From Cyclobacteriaceae bacterium (GTDB lineage Bacteria; Bacteroidota; Bacteroidia; Cytophagales; Cyclobacteriaceae): a stretch of DNA of 10,416 nt. Under the pieces are notes generated by a model. The model saw only the letters and a list, made by a program, of their open reading frames with translations. It made no database searches and was not told the origin of the DNA. The stretch spans positions 1-10,416 of the forward strand of contig JAOTYN010000115.1 in the NCBI GenBank assembly GCA_029861825.1, read 5' to 3'. The position numbers were made by a program, and so were the translations under genes. This document shows, piece by piece, positions 1 through 6,071 of the stretch; within the stretch, counting starts at the first letter, position 1, and each line of letters begins with the position of its first letter.

Positions 1-570
1 AATATTTCCCAATGGCCGGTACAGGTAATTAGCCACCTCAAAATTCCGGTGCTCCTGGCCCACATAGTTCAGTAAGGCTTTTTCGTATAGCTGTTTGGCC
101 TGTAAATAGTCTCCGATTTGATGATAGTTATGAGCTAAATGGATATGCAGCCATAGAAAAGCCCACTGCTCATCAGGGTCGACAGGAGTTCTCAACCTGG
201 GCAAAGCTTGCTTTAATAGGTTAGCAGCTTGATAAAAGCGGCCGGTGATCGTGTACAAAAAGGCCGCATCAATATAGTCATAGATAAAATCTACGATATG
301 GCCATCCTGATAGTGTATATCCGCCAGTTTCTTGTAGTAAAGACTTGCGCTATCTGCCTTTCCTCTGGCAGCGAGGTCCTCGGCCTTCGACAGATAATTT
401 TCTGCAAGTTCAGGGGATGATTCCTGAGCATAGTTAAATAAAGGGAATAGCCATAAAATTATGATGAATCCACTATGGTACAGCAGTTTGACAGCTTTTA
501 AACTGCAACTGTTGTTCCCTTTGGAACAGAATCCATATGCAGGTTCCTTACCTTCTGTATATGACCTCAA
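1..570 (-). CDS. Exported TPR-repeat protein, N-terminal part (possibly a CHAT-domain protein), cut by window edge
   Basis: An open frame runs leftward off the window. It has a hydrophobic export segment (residues GFIIILWLFPLFNYAQ around 433-480) ending in Ala-Gln, followed by helical TPR-like repeats: one around 310-420 (SPELAENYLSKAEDL), then ADSASLYYKKLADIHY, and a clear one near 70-150 (AHNYHQIGDYLQAKQLYEKAL). No in-frame ATG exists between the upstream stop (598-600) and the window edge. The annotated end uses the TTG at 568-570; CTG codons at 481-486 would give a compact signal peptide, and TTA-AAA at 496-501 looks like a degraded ATG-AAA. The start is therefore uncertain and could reflect a damaged 5' end. 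A 5-bp hairpin (514-527) lies in this stretch. In Bacteroidota, secreted TPR arrays near ECF sigma/TPR anti-sigma pairs often end in a CHAT peptidase-like domain; that part, if present, is outside the window and is inference only. Confidence 0.6.
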   Translation of the reverse strand, partial: MRSYTEGKEPAYGFCSKGNNSCSLKAVKLLYHSGFIIILWLFPLFNYAQESSPELAENYLSKAEDLAARGKADSASLYYKKLADIHYQDGHIVDFIYDYIDAAFLYTITGRFYQAANLLKQALPRLRTPVDPDEQWAFLWLHIHLAHNYHQIGDYLQAKQLYEKALLNYVGQEHRNFEVANYLYRPLGNI

Positions 571-611
571 GTTTGTTGACGATGGGTATACAACAATTTA
601 AGCAAATCGTT

Positions 612-638
612 GCAGGTGGGCAAGATTTGCCCTCCTGC
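612..638 (-). terminator. Hairpin downstream of the PKD/DUF7619-like gene, probable terminator
   Basis: GCAGG-t-GGGCAA-gat-TTGCCC-t-CCTGC forms an 11-bp stem with one internal T-T mismatch and a 3-nt loop, starting 12 nt beyond the stop codon of the leftward 651-2735 gene. There is no long T tract after it, so its strength as an intrinsic terminator is uncertain. Confidence 0.55.
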
Positions 639-650
639 TGGGTGGTATGG

Positions 651-2735
651 TTACCAATTGTACTGGAAATAGACTTGTATAAAGGTTCTAACTTCAGTCT
701 TGCCAACTTCAAGATTATCTGGCACAGGTCGCTTGGCATTTTTCAATATCATGCGAATCCCGCCGGCAGGTCCCTCTATTATCTTTCCCACGTTCACATC
801 CAAAAACAATCCCGGTTCTACCACATTAAATCGATCATCATCCACTCCATCCAATAGATCCACTACTCGGGTGGATAGTACCTCGTTTTCCTCAGGCGGA
901 CCAGGTTGGTTAAACACCCGTTGGACATTAACATGCTCATCGGCTCGCACCAACAAGGAAAGTTGAGCTCCAATTCCTACGCTGATGGTACGCAATAAGT
1001 TCTTTCTTATTTGTAAGGGAACAAAATCCACGAACAACAGGGAGTAGTCGTACTCCGAATGCAAATTGCCAAAAAGCGTATTGCCAGCGGCATCGGTTCC
1101 CAGTGGTACGTCGGTCAATGTCTCTGCAAAAAGGTATCCTTCTTCGGACACCATTAATTCCCCTTGATGATAAAATCCCTTGGGTCGGAATGGGGCCCAT
1201 ACGATTCCTCCGAACAAATGCTCGAAGTCATTCTCCACGTCATGTAAACCTGCTTTAAAGCCCACACTACGGGATTTGTCGACTTTGGTTCGTACTTGGT
1301 TGGTAGCTATAGGCTCATTTCGATCGAAGTAAATGTGCGCTCTCCCCCTAAAGTTTCGACCCTTTATGCGGCTATACGGTCTAATGGAGTATTTGATCCA
1401 GCCCTTGGTGGCCTTTTTACCCTCCTTATCTTGCTGACGACGACCAGGCAGGTAGATGTTATTGAATTTCCAAGTGATCAAGCCTTTACTGACCAGGGTA
1501 TCATGACAACTGCTTATACCCAGTGAATCCACCCAATCGCACCATAGTGTTTGAGGATAATGATCAATTATTTTCAAGGTACTGGGGTCCAAGGAAGGAT
1601 GGATCTGATTTTCGATCATTATGTTGCTAGCGGGCCCTCTTCCGATATTCTGGAATTTAATGGTGTATACCAGGCCCTCGGTGCGCATATCTTTCTTGTT
1701 GATGAAACGTTCCGAAACGTACATTTTATTGGGATCGTGTGAAGCTTGCACGGTTAGCGCCAGGGTATAGCTCTCGGCAGTAACGGAGTTATGGGGCACC
1801 ATGATCGCTTGAAAGTTAATAGTAGCACTGGTATCCCGCAGCATTTCCGGAGTTGTTACGAAGGTGCTGAATATATTGCGCACTTCGTCTTTTTGTAGAT
1901 CATTGAAGTCCCAGGTTAGCACATTATGGTACTTTTTTTTGGCATCGCGCAATAGAATGTCCTTGTGCTCATTAGCCATATTTACTTCTTTGGAGATGGC
2001 AATTGGCCCTAAAGAGGCATTACTAGTCCAGACACTTTCCTGAAAACCGGGATAGTTCCAGGCGAGGTCTTCAGGAGGAAACCCCTGAGTTAATACTTCT
2101 CCGGCATGCTGTCTGGAGCTTTGAAAGGTGAAATTATCGTAGTCGTAGGACTTTTCATTGTAAAAAAGATATACCCGGCCCTCTTGTGGAAGTCCCGGGG
2201 AGATCCCTGATAATCCGTTGTTTTTGTATGACAGCACTGCTACGATGGGATCTCCAGGTCGTGGAGAATGATTGGTCATAATTCCCAGGGATTGACCCGC
2301 TTCCAGGGTGCTGTTGATTTCGCCACCTTCTTTCCAATTGGCAGCTAAAGTGTTCTCAGGAGGTGGGGGCCGGTCTTTAGTCTTGCGTTTTTTTTTGGGT
2401 CGAGTGGGAGGGGCCCCTCCATTACTGTAATTATTCGTTAAGGCCACCAGGACATCTCCATTCCCGAAATCCTTGTAGGTATGGGTGGGCTTCTCTTCAA
2501 GACTGAAACTCCCATCGCCAAATTCCCAGAAATAGTCATAAAATGCTTCAGGAGCTCCGGCCATCTGGTCCAAAATCGGCTCATTGATCACTTCAAAGGT
2601 ATAGACATTCTCATAACGCTTGTCCTGGTCCATAGTGATCTCCGGCCCAGTTGGGGTGTTATCTTGCGCTGAGGCTGTAAAACAGCAGAAAATGCAGGCT
2701 ATACCGGTAAGTAGATAGTTCTTGGTAAATCGCAT
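651..2735 (-). CDS. Secreted PKD and DUF7619-like domain protein with possible C-terminal beta barrel
   Basis: This 694-residue protein starts with a signal peptide (MRFTKNYLLTGIACIFCCFTASA, cleavage before Gln24). A PKD fold follows at about residues 45-100, recognised by WEFGDG (70-75) and HTY (85-87). A Pro/Lys-rich linker spans about 109-127. After a less recognisable region, residues about 333-482 match the DUF7619-like module of Bacteroidota secreted proteins: DPNKMYVSE at the start, YTIKFQNIGRGPA in the middle, IYFDRNEPIATNQV at the end. Residues about 500-694 are rich in alternating hydrophobic strands and end in FIQVYFQYNW, an aromatic terminus like that of outer-membrane barrels; no type IX secretion C-terminal signal is evident. 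PKD and DUF7619 modules are extracellular beta-sandwich domains usually tied to adhesion or surface display. It lacks the GGTTAGG/GGTACTAA element of the next four genes. Function unknown. Confidence 0.8.
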   Translation of the reverse strand: MRFTKNYLLTGIACIFCCFTASAQDNTPTGPEITMDQDKRYENVYTFEVINEPILDQMAGAPEAFYDYFWEFGDGSFSLEEKPTHTYKDFGNGDVLVALTNNYSNGGAPPTRPKKKRKTKDRPPPPENTLAANWKEGGEINSTLEAGQSLGIMTNHSPRPGDPIVAVLSYKNNGLSGISPGLPQEGRVYLFYNEKSYDYDNFTFQSSRQHAGEVLTQGFPPEDLAWNYPGFQESVWTSNASLGPIAISKEVNMANEHKDILLRDAKKKYHNVLTWDFNDLQKDEVRNIFSTFVTTPEMLRDTSATINFQAIMVPHNSVTAESYTLALTVQASHDPNKMYVSERFINKKDMRTEGLVYTIKFQNIGRGPASNIMIENQIHPSLDPSTLKIIDHYPQTLWCDWVDSLGISSCHDTLVSKGLITWKFNNIYLPGRRQQDKEGKKATKGWIKYSIRPYSRIKGRNFRGRAHIYFDRNEPIATNQVRTKVDKSRSVGFKAGLHDVENDFEHLFGGIVWAPFRPKGFYHQGELMVSEEGYLFAETLTDVPLGTDAAGNTLFGNLHSEYDYSLLFVDFVPLQIRKNLLRTISVGIGAQLSLLVRADEHVNVQRVFNQPGPPEENEVLSTRVVDLLDGVDDDRFNVVEPGLFLDVNVGKIIEGPAGGIRMILKNAKRPVPDNLEVGKTEVRTFIQVYFQYNW

Positions 2736-2831
2736 AACCTATGTTTAATATAAGACTTTATGACAAAAGAGTAAAGCCGTAACCCTTCCTTTAAATTATT
2801 AGTAATGAATGCGACGTATTGGTAAACGTTC

Positions 2832-3392
2832 CTAGTGTGACGGTTCGAAAGTAAAATCAATGAATCCGAACAGTGCATCGGGCATTATTTGGTCTGCCGG
2901 ATAAGCATCACCAAAAGAGGCCACACTCTGAACTACCTTTACCCCGTGGGCATCAAGAGGAAGTTTAAGATTAGGAGCGGTAAAATATTGAGTTCCCAAG
3001 GGTAGCATCAGGCACACCACATAGTTTTTTTGCTTTACTACATTTACGTCTGGTATATCCTTGTAGTTCCAATGTTTACGTCCCTGGTGAACGGTGGTTT
3101 GAGTAATTAAGGTTTTGGTATCCACATCCCAAATGGAGATCTTGAAAATTCCAGAATCCGGTATTTTGATCCCTAATCGGGTTATTTTACCACTTACTTT
3201 GGGAGAAAAGATGTAGCCGACGGAATAATCATTGCCGATCATGTCAGTCTCCACGGTATCTGCGTGACTATCAAGAATGGAGGAAATGATCTCCTGTCGT
3301 AAGAAATTTTGGTGTTGGTCGTCTGGGTACAATACCGCTGCTGCAAATACGAATGAAAGCATCAGCAAAGATTGAAATTTTAGCGTTGTCAT
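2832..3392 (-). CDS. Exported DUF4082-like protein, paralogue of the next gene
   Basis: This 186-residue protein has an N-terminal signal peptide (hydrophobic core LLMLSFVFAAAVL) without a lipobox cysteine, so it is predicted to be released by signal peptidase I. Residues about 53-184 form one beta-rich domain resembling DUF4082: YSVGYIFSPKVSGKIT opens it, ISIWDVDTKTLITQTTV is the core strand pair, then a Trp, KDIPD, a QKNYVV strand and a closing ALFGFIDFTF. By hand alignment about half of the roughly 130 domain residues are identical to the 3524-4087 product, so the pair arose by tandem duplication. DUF4082 is usually an accessory module of extracellular, carbohydrate-associated proteins; a stand-alone copy has no assigned activity. 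The gene has its own upstream copy of the bipartite element (slightly degenerate, GATTAGG/AGTACTAA) 24 nt before the ATG. No clear terminator was seen in the 96 nt after it. Confidence 0.8.
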   Translation of the reverse strand: MTTLKFQSLLMLSFVFAAAVLYPDDQHQNFLRQEIISSILDSHADTVETDMIGNDYSVGYIFSPKVSGKITRLGIKIPDSGIFKISIWDVDTKTLITQTTVHQGRKHWNYKDIPDVNVVKQKNYVVCLMLPLGTQYFTAPNLKLPLDAHGVKVVQSVASFGDAYPADQIMPDALFGFIDFTFEPSH

Positions 3393-3416
3393 GGTATTAG
3401 GTTTAAGTTACATCTA

Positions 3417-3446
3417 TTAGTACTCCGGGGAAACCAAAACCTAATC
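3417..3446 (-). promoter_or_regulatory. Bipartite element D (probable ECF sigma promoter) for the 2832-3392 gene
   Basis: Read leftward: GATTAGG, 15-nt spacer, AGTACTAA, then 24 nt to the ATG. It differs from the other four copies by one base in each half, but the spacer length is identical. The halves would correspond to -35 and -10 elements. Confidence 0.75.
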
Positions 3447-3472
3447 ACCAAATGAGAATTTAGTACCATAAA

Positions 3473-3501
3473 ATAAGGCATGCCCTCAAGGCATGCCTTA
3501 T
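3473..3501 (-). terminator. Strong intrinsic terminator after the 3524-4087 gene
   Basis: A perfect 12-bp inverted repeat, ATAAGGCATGCC / GGCATGCCTTAT, with a 5-nt loop, followed leftward by a TTTTA run. It lies 22 nt beyond the stop codon of the lipoprotein gene and separates it from the promoter of the next unit. Confidence 0.85.
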
Positions 3502-3523
3502 CGCACAACATATAGAAAGATGA

Positions 3524-4087
3524 TTATTGTGGATCGGCCTGAAAGGTGAGATCCACAAAACCGAACAAATGATCCGTAAAAGTTTGATCTACCGGATACC
3601 CATCTCCATTCGCTGCAATGCTGTTGATAATGGTAATATTGGTCATATCAACGGGCAAAGTCAGGTTATCCACGTAGTAATAATCGGTAGCCGGCAACAA
3701 AAAACTAATGGCATAAGTTTTTTGAGCTTCTAAGGCCAAATCCGGAATGTCCTTGTTCGCCCAATTACCATACGCTTGGTTTATGGTGGTTTGAGTGAGC
3801 AAAGTTTGAGTATCAACATCCCAGATCGAGATCTTATAATCACCGGCGTTAGGTAAATTGACGCTTAACTCCGTGATCTTTCCGTTGATCTTTGGTCTGA
3901 ATTGATACCCTACCGAATAATTCTGTCCCGTGGAAAGGGTATTTATGGGACTAGCCAGGCTGTCCAGGTATTCCACAGTTACATTCTGAGGAGCCAGAAC
4001 CATAGGTTCCTGGTCCTTTTTACAACTAGCAAAAATAAAAACGACTAGTGATAATATTAAAATGGCATTTAAATTCATTGTTTTCAT
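3524..4087 (-). CDS. DUF4082-like lipoprotein
   Basis: The start chosen (MKTMNLN, ATG at 4085-4087) gives 187 residues and a compact lipoprotein signal, with hydrophobic core AILILSLVVFIF and lipobox FAS-Cys22 followed by KKDQE. An upstream in-frame ATG at 4123 would place the start inside the promoter element and is rejected. The charged residues just after the cysteine resemble the surface-export signals described for Bacteroidota lipoproteins, so display on the outer face of the outer membrane is possible (inference). The rest, residues about 55-185, is one DUF4082-like beta domain (YSVGYQFRPKINGKIT, ISIWDVDTQTLLTQTTI, KDIPD, HLFGFVDLTF), paralogous to the downstream 186-aa protein. It is a single-gene unit: bipartite element 26 nt upstream of the ATG and a strong terminator behind. 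The ligand, if any, is unknown. Confidence 0.82.
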   Translation of the reverse strand: MKTMNLNAILILSLVVFIFASCKKDQEPMVLAPQNVTVEYLDSLASPINTLSTGQNYSVGYQFRPKINGKITELSVNLPNAGDYKISIWDVDTQTLLTQTTINQAYGNWANKDIPDLALEAQKTYAISFLLPATDYYYVDNLTLPVDMTNITIINSIAANGDGYPVDQTFTDHLFGFVDLTFQADPQ

Positions 4088-4113
4088 GATACTGTATTTA
4101 CTGTTTACAAACC

Positions 4114-4143
4114 TTAGTACCACTTGTCGATGGTTACCTAACC
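4114..4143 (-). promoter_or_regulatory. Bipartite element C (probable ECF sigma promoter) for the 3524-4087 gene
   Basis: Read leftward: GGTTAGG, 15-nt spacer, GGTACTAA, then 26 nt to the ATG. Exact match to the consensus shared with elements A, B and E. Confidence 0.82.
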
Positions 4144-4217
4144 AGCTCGAGTAAATTTTTTTTCGATTCTTTAAAATTGATTGATATGGGATAACATTTC
4201 AGCTTGAAGACCACAAT

Positions 4218-4250
4218 AAAAGGGCGCCTCCTTTCGGAAGGCACCCTTTT
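4218..4250 (-). terminator. Intrinsic terminator after the His-rich protein gene
   Basis: AAAAGGG and CCCTTTT arms enclose GCCTCC / GGAAGGC arms with one mismatch and one bulge around a TTTC loop. Read leftward it ends in CCCTTTTATT. It lies about 55 nt beyond the stop codon of the 4306-4731 gene. Confidence 0.8.
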
Positions 4251-4305
4251 AGAAACCTCAACAAACGTATTCTTAGAACATCATGGTGATGAACTGACGG
4301 CTTAA

Positions 4306-4731
4306 CTAATGACCGACCTGCACCCTTAATCCCTGCTGATTGCGAATGCTGCCCCCTGACGGAGGCTGGGAGCCATGGTGCTCATGATGGGCTTTCATAT
4401 TATTGATTATGGCCTTCAAGGTGTCATGGTGAGATTTCATGCCACTCCCTTGTCCATTCTTATCTTGGTAGCTTTTTGCAGACTGGTGCTTAATGGTGGC
4501 TAAATGTTTTTTTTGAATATTATCTGGGCCTGCGTGGTGTTGTAGCCGGCTTTCTGACGCTGATCCAAAATTAGAATTCAGCCATTTTTTGCTATGAGCA
4601 TTTTCTGAAGCTGAAGAGGTCTTTTCTTTTACTACAGCTTGACGCTGCTGTGGATGTTGAGCGAACATATCCAGGGATGTGGCACCCGACAATAAGAGTA
4701 CTGCTAATATAAAGTGTGTTAGAGTTTTCAT
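4306..4731 (-). CDS. Small histidine-rich secreted protein
   Basis: This 141-residue protein has a clear signal peptide (core FILAVLLLSGATSL, probable cleavage between Ala24 and Gln25). The mature part of about 117 residues is hydrophilic and likely disordered, without cysteine. It holds 13 histidines, including pairs at 65-66, 101-102, 115-116 and 118-119, the last two within HHEHH (115-119). That suggests metal binding or a pH-sensitive surface, but no family is recognised. Gln, Ser and Lys are also abundant. The gene is a single transcription unit with its own bipartite promoter-like element (27 nt upstream of the ATG) and terminator, so it is probably expressed with the sigma factor at 5458. 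Start codon context (atcATGAAA) is the same as in the two neighbouring target genes. Confidence 0.75.
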   Translation of the reverse strand: MKTLTHFILAVLLLSGATSLDMFAQHPQQRQAVVKEKTSSASENAHSKKWLNSNFGSASESRLQHHAGPDNIQKKHLATIKHQSAKSYQDKNGQGSGMKSHHDTLKAIINNMKAHHEHHGSQPPSGGSIRNQQGLRVQVGH

Positions 4732-4758
4732 GATTTGTTTGATTAACTATGCTAACTA

Positions 4759-4788
4759 TTAGTACCCTGTGCCTGTTAAATCCTAACC
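4759..4788 (-). promoter_or_regulatory. Bipartite element B (probable ECF sigma promoter) for the His-rich gene
   Basis: Read leftward: GGTTAGG, 15-nt spacer, GGTACTAA, then 27 nt to the ATG of the 4306-4731 gene. The spacer sequence is unrelated to that of the other copies while its length is identical. Confidence 0.82.
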
Positions 4789-4817
4789 GCACCAATGGTA
4801 TTTTTTTCCAAAAAAAA

Positions 4818-4835
4818 GAGAGGCCGAAGCCTCTC
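4818..4835 (-). terminator. Intrinsic terminator after the 4907-5287 gene
   Basis: Read leftward: GAGAGGC-TTCG-GCCTCTC, a perfect 7-bp stem with a stable TTCG tetraloop, followed by nine consecutive T. This is the most canonical terminator in the window, about 70 nt beyond the stop codon. Confidence 0.9.
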
Positions 4836-4906
4836 ATAGTGTAACTTAAAAAATGAATGGGGTACTTAATCCCACATCAGGCATACTAAAAAAATCCACT
4901 TCAATG

Positions 4907-5287
4907 TCATAGATCAAAAATTTTGCTGCCAAAGGTTGTCAGATCCCAGGATCTTGATTTTGTAGTCGGCGTATCTCCAAAGTTCTGCACCTGCTGAGCG
5001 GTTTGTTTTCTTGGTTGAGTGCGTCGATTAAATTCTGCATCCGTTTCTTTGCTCACAGAAGTTCTGGAGTCTTGGACCAGGGCTTCAAAGATCTCTCGTT
5101 TTTGATCGACTGACATAGTGTCCATGGGGATCCAGTTTTCTGTGATTGTTGATTTAGGACCGGATTTGGTCATAACTATTTTTCGGTTTTGTTTGGGGTT
5201 GTCGAAGCGCTTTTGTGCAAATACGTTCAGGGAGGCCATGATACTGATCACTAGAATCAAAACTGCCTGATTTAGAGTAGATTTCAT
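4907..5287 (-). CDS. Small basic secreted protein, unrecognised
   Basis: This 126-residue protein starts MKSTLNQAVLILVISIMASLNVFAQ, a signal peptide with probable cleavage between Ala24 and Gln25, at the same position as in the neighbouring His-rich protein. The mature portion is about 100 residues, Lys/Arg/Gln/Thr-rich, free of cysteine, with a short predicted helix (SVDQKREIFEALVQDS) and a C-terminal tail WDLTTFGSKIFDL. No family is recognised. It is the first of four consecutive leftward genes sharing the bipartite promoter-like element (25 nt before this ATG), and it is divergent from the sigma factor gene with 170 nt between their starts. A role in the cell envelope or outside the cell follows from the signal peptide; anything more is unknown. 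Confidence 0.75.
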   Translation of the reverse strand: MKSTLNQAVLILVISIMASLNVFAQKRFDNPKQNRKIVMTKSGPKSTITENWIPMDTMSVDQKREIFEALVQDSRTSVSKETDAEFNRRTQPRKQTAQQVQNFGDTPTTKSRSWDLTTFGSKIFDL

Positions 5288-5312
5288 GATTTTTGTTTTT
5301 AGTGTTCATGTC

Positions 5313-5342
5313 TTAGTACCCTAAAGGCTTGCGGACCTAACC
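5313..5342 (-). promoter_or_regulatory. Bipartite element A (probable ECF sigma promoter) for the 4907-5287 gene
   Basis: Read leftward: GGTTAGG, 15-nt spacer, GGTACTAA, then 25 nt to the ATG. It faces away from element E in the same 170-nt divergent intergenic region; 86 nt separate the two. Confidence 0.83.
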
Positions 5343-5428
5343 GGTTTACTTAAAAAAGTATAAAAATTATTGATAGGTGTCTTTAAAAGGCTTTTCAGAA
5401 GAGTGAAAAATATATTTATATTAAACCA

Positions 5429-5458
5429 GGTTAGGTTTTGATCAGCAGCAGGTACTAA
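5429..5458 (+). promoter_or_regulatory. Bipartite element E (probable autoregulatory ECF promoter) at the sigma factor gene
   Basis: GGTTAGG at 5429-5435, 15-nt spacer, GGTACTAA at 5451-5458. It exactly matches elements A, B and C but lies on the opposite strand. Its last A is the first base of the apparent ATG, so a transcript from this promoter would begin inside the annotated frame. An A+T-rich block (5405-5426) precedes it. Confidence 0.78.
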
Positions 5459-6057
5459 TGTTCAAAAGACAAAAATATAGCGATCAGCAAGTGGTGGAAG
5501 CCATTAAGCAGGGTGATCGTGCGGAAGACCAGGTGATTTCGTATTTGATAGAAAAGAATCAAGGGCGAATTAATCAACTGATACTTTCCCGAAGCGGTTC
5601 ACAAGAGGACGCGGAGGACATCCTGCAGGAGGCGCTTACCGCACTCCTCTTCAACGTTAAGAGGGGTTCTTTCAAAGGAGAGAGCAGTGTGCACACCTAT
5701 TTGTATGCTATATGTAAAGGAATGTGGTACAAACGATTTAAAAAGTATATGCGCGAAAAAGATTACCAGTCAACCATGATCGTAGATGACCGGGATGAAG
5801 ATACTCCTGAGATCGATTTATTGGATGAGGAGCAACGATCACTTATCGAGCAGATGTTTGACCAACTTAGAGCAAAATGTAAGGAAGTGCTTTATTTCTG
5901 GGGACAAGGTTATGCCATGAGTGAAATTGCGGAAAAACTGGACTTCAGCGGATCGCAAGTAGCCATGAATAAGAAAAACAAATGTTTGAAAGAACTTAGA
6001 GGTCTGATGGATCATGACCCTCTGGTTCAACAATTAGTTGGAGAATTAAGGAAATAG
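5458..6057 (+). CDS. ECF-type RNA polymerase sigma factor
   Basis: This 199-residue protein has the two-domain layout of ECF sigma-70 factors. Region sigma2 covers about residues 9-95: VVEAIKQGD, then SQEDAEDILQEALTALL (the -10-binding/core-binding helix), then SSVHTYLYAICKGMWYKR. An acidic linker (DDRDEDTPEIDLLDEEQ) follows. Region sigma4 covers about 125-183, with the helix-turn-helix MSEIAEKLDFSGSQVAMNKKNKCLKEL that would read the -35 element. This form, with the 'SGSxEDAEDILQEAL' block, is typical of Bacteroidota. It directs RNA polymerase to a specific promoter set, here probably GGTTAGG-N15-GGTACTAA, found at its own gene and four neighbours. The ATG overlaps the element; GTG codons at 5491 and 5494 (residues 12-13) are alternative starts that would still retain most of sigma2. 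The anti-sigma gene follows after 14 nt. Confidence 0.92.
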   Translation: MFKRQKYSDQQVVEAIKQGDRAEDQVISYLIEKNQGRINQLILSRSGSQEDAEDILQEALTALLFNVKRGSFKGESSVHTYLYAICKGMWYKRFKKYMREKDYQSTMIVDDRDEDTPEIDLLDEEQRSLIEQMFDQLRAKCKEVLYFWGQGYAMSEIAEKLDFSGSQVAMNKKNKCLKELRGLMDHDPLVQQLVGELRK

Positions 6058-6071
6058 GAAAGGAGACCACC

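Noticed and set aside
514..527. GTTCC-CTTT-GGAAC hairpin near the start of the TPR gene
   Set aside because: A 5-bp stem is too short to call a regulatory element without further support. It is noted only within the gene entry.
537..857. Plus-strand open frame opposite the 3' end of the 694-aa protein gene
   Set aside because: Shadow frame: no recognisable domains, and it overlaps a well-supported secreted protein and the hairpin at 612-638.
876..882. TAGTACC inside the PKD/DUF7619-like gene
   Set aside because: It lies in coding sequence, has no GGTTAGG partner at the 15-nt spacing, and no gene start follows.
2799..2828. ATTACTAA with a CGTTTAC at the right spacing upstream of the 694-aa protein gene
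   Set aside because: Only 3 of 7 bases match GGTTAGG, the second half matches 6 of 8, and it lies 63 nt from the ATG rather than 24-27. Too weak to place that gene in the regulon.
3460..3467. Extra TTAGTACC (GGTACTAA on the minus strand) between the two DUF4082-like genes
   Set aside because: Fifteen nt further upstream the sequence reads TTGAGGG instead of GGTTAGG, and it abuts the terminator hairpin of the preceding gene. At most it is a remnant; not counted as a sixth element.
4088..4123. Longer N-terminus (12 extra residues) for the DUF4082-like lipoprotein
   Set aside because: The ATG at 4123 overlaps the bipartite promoter element, and the extra residues would precede a perfect lipoprotein signal peptide.
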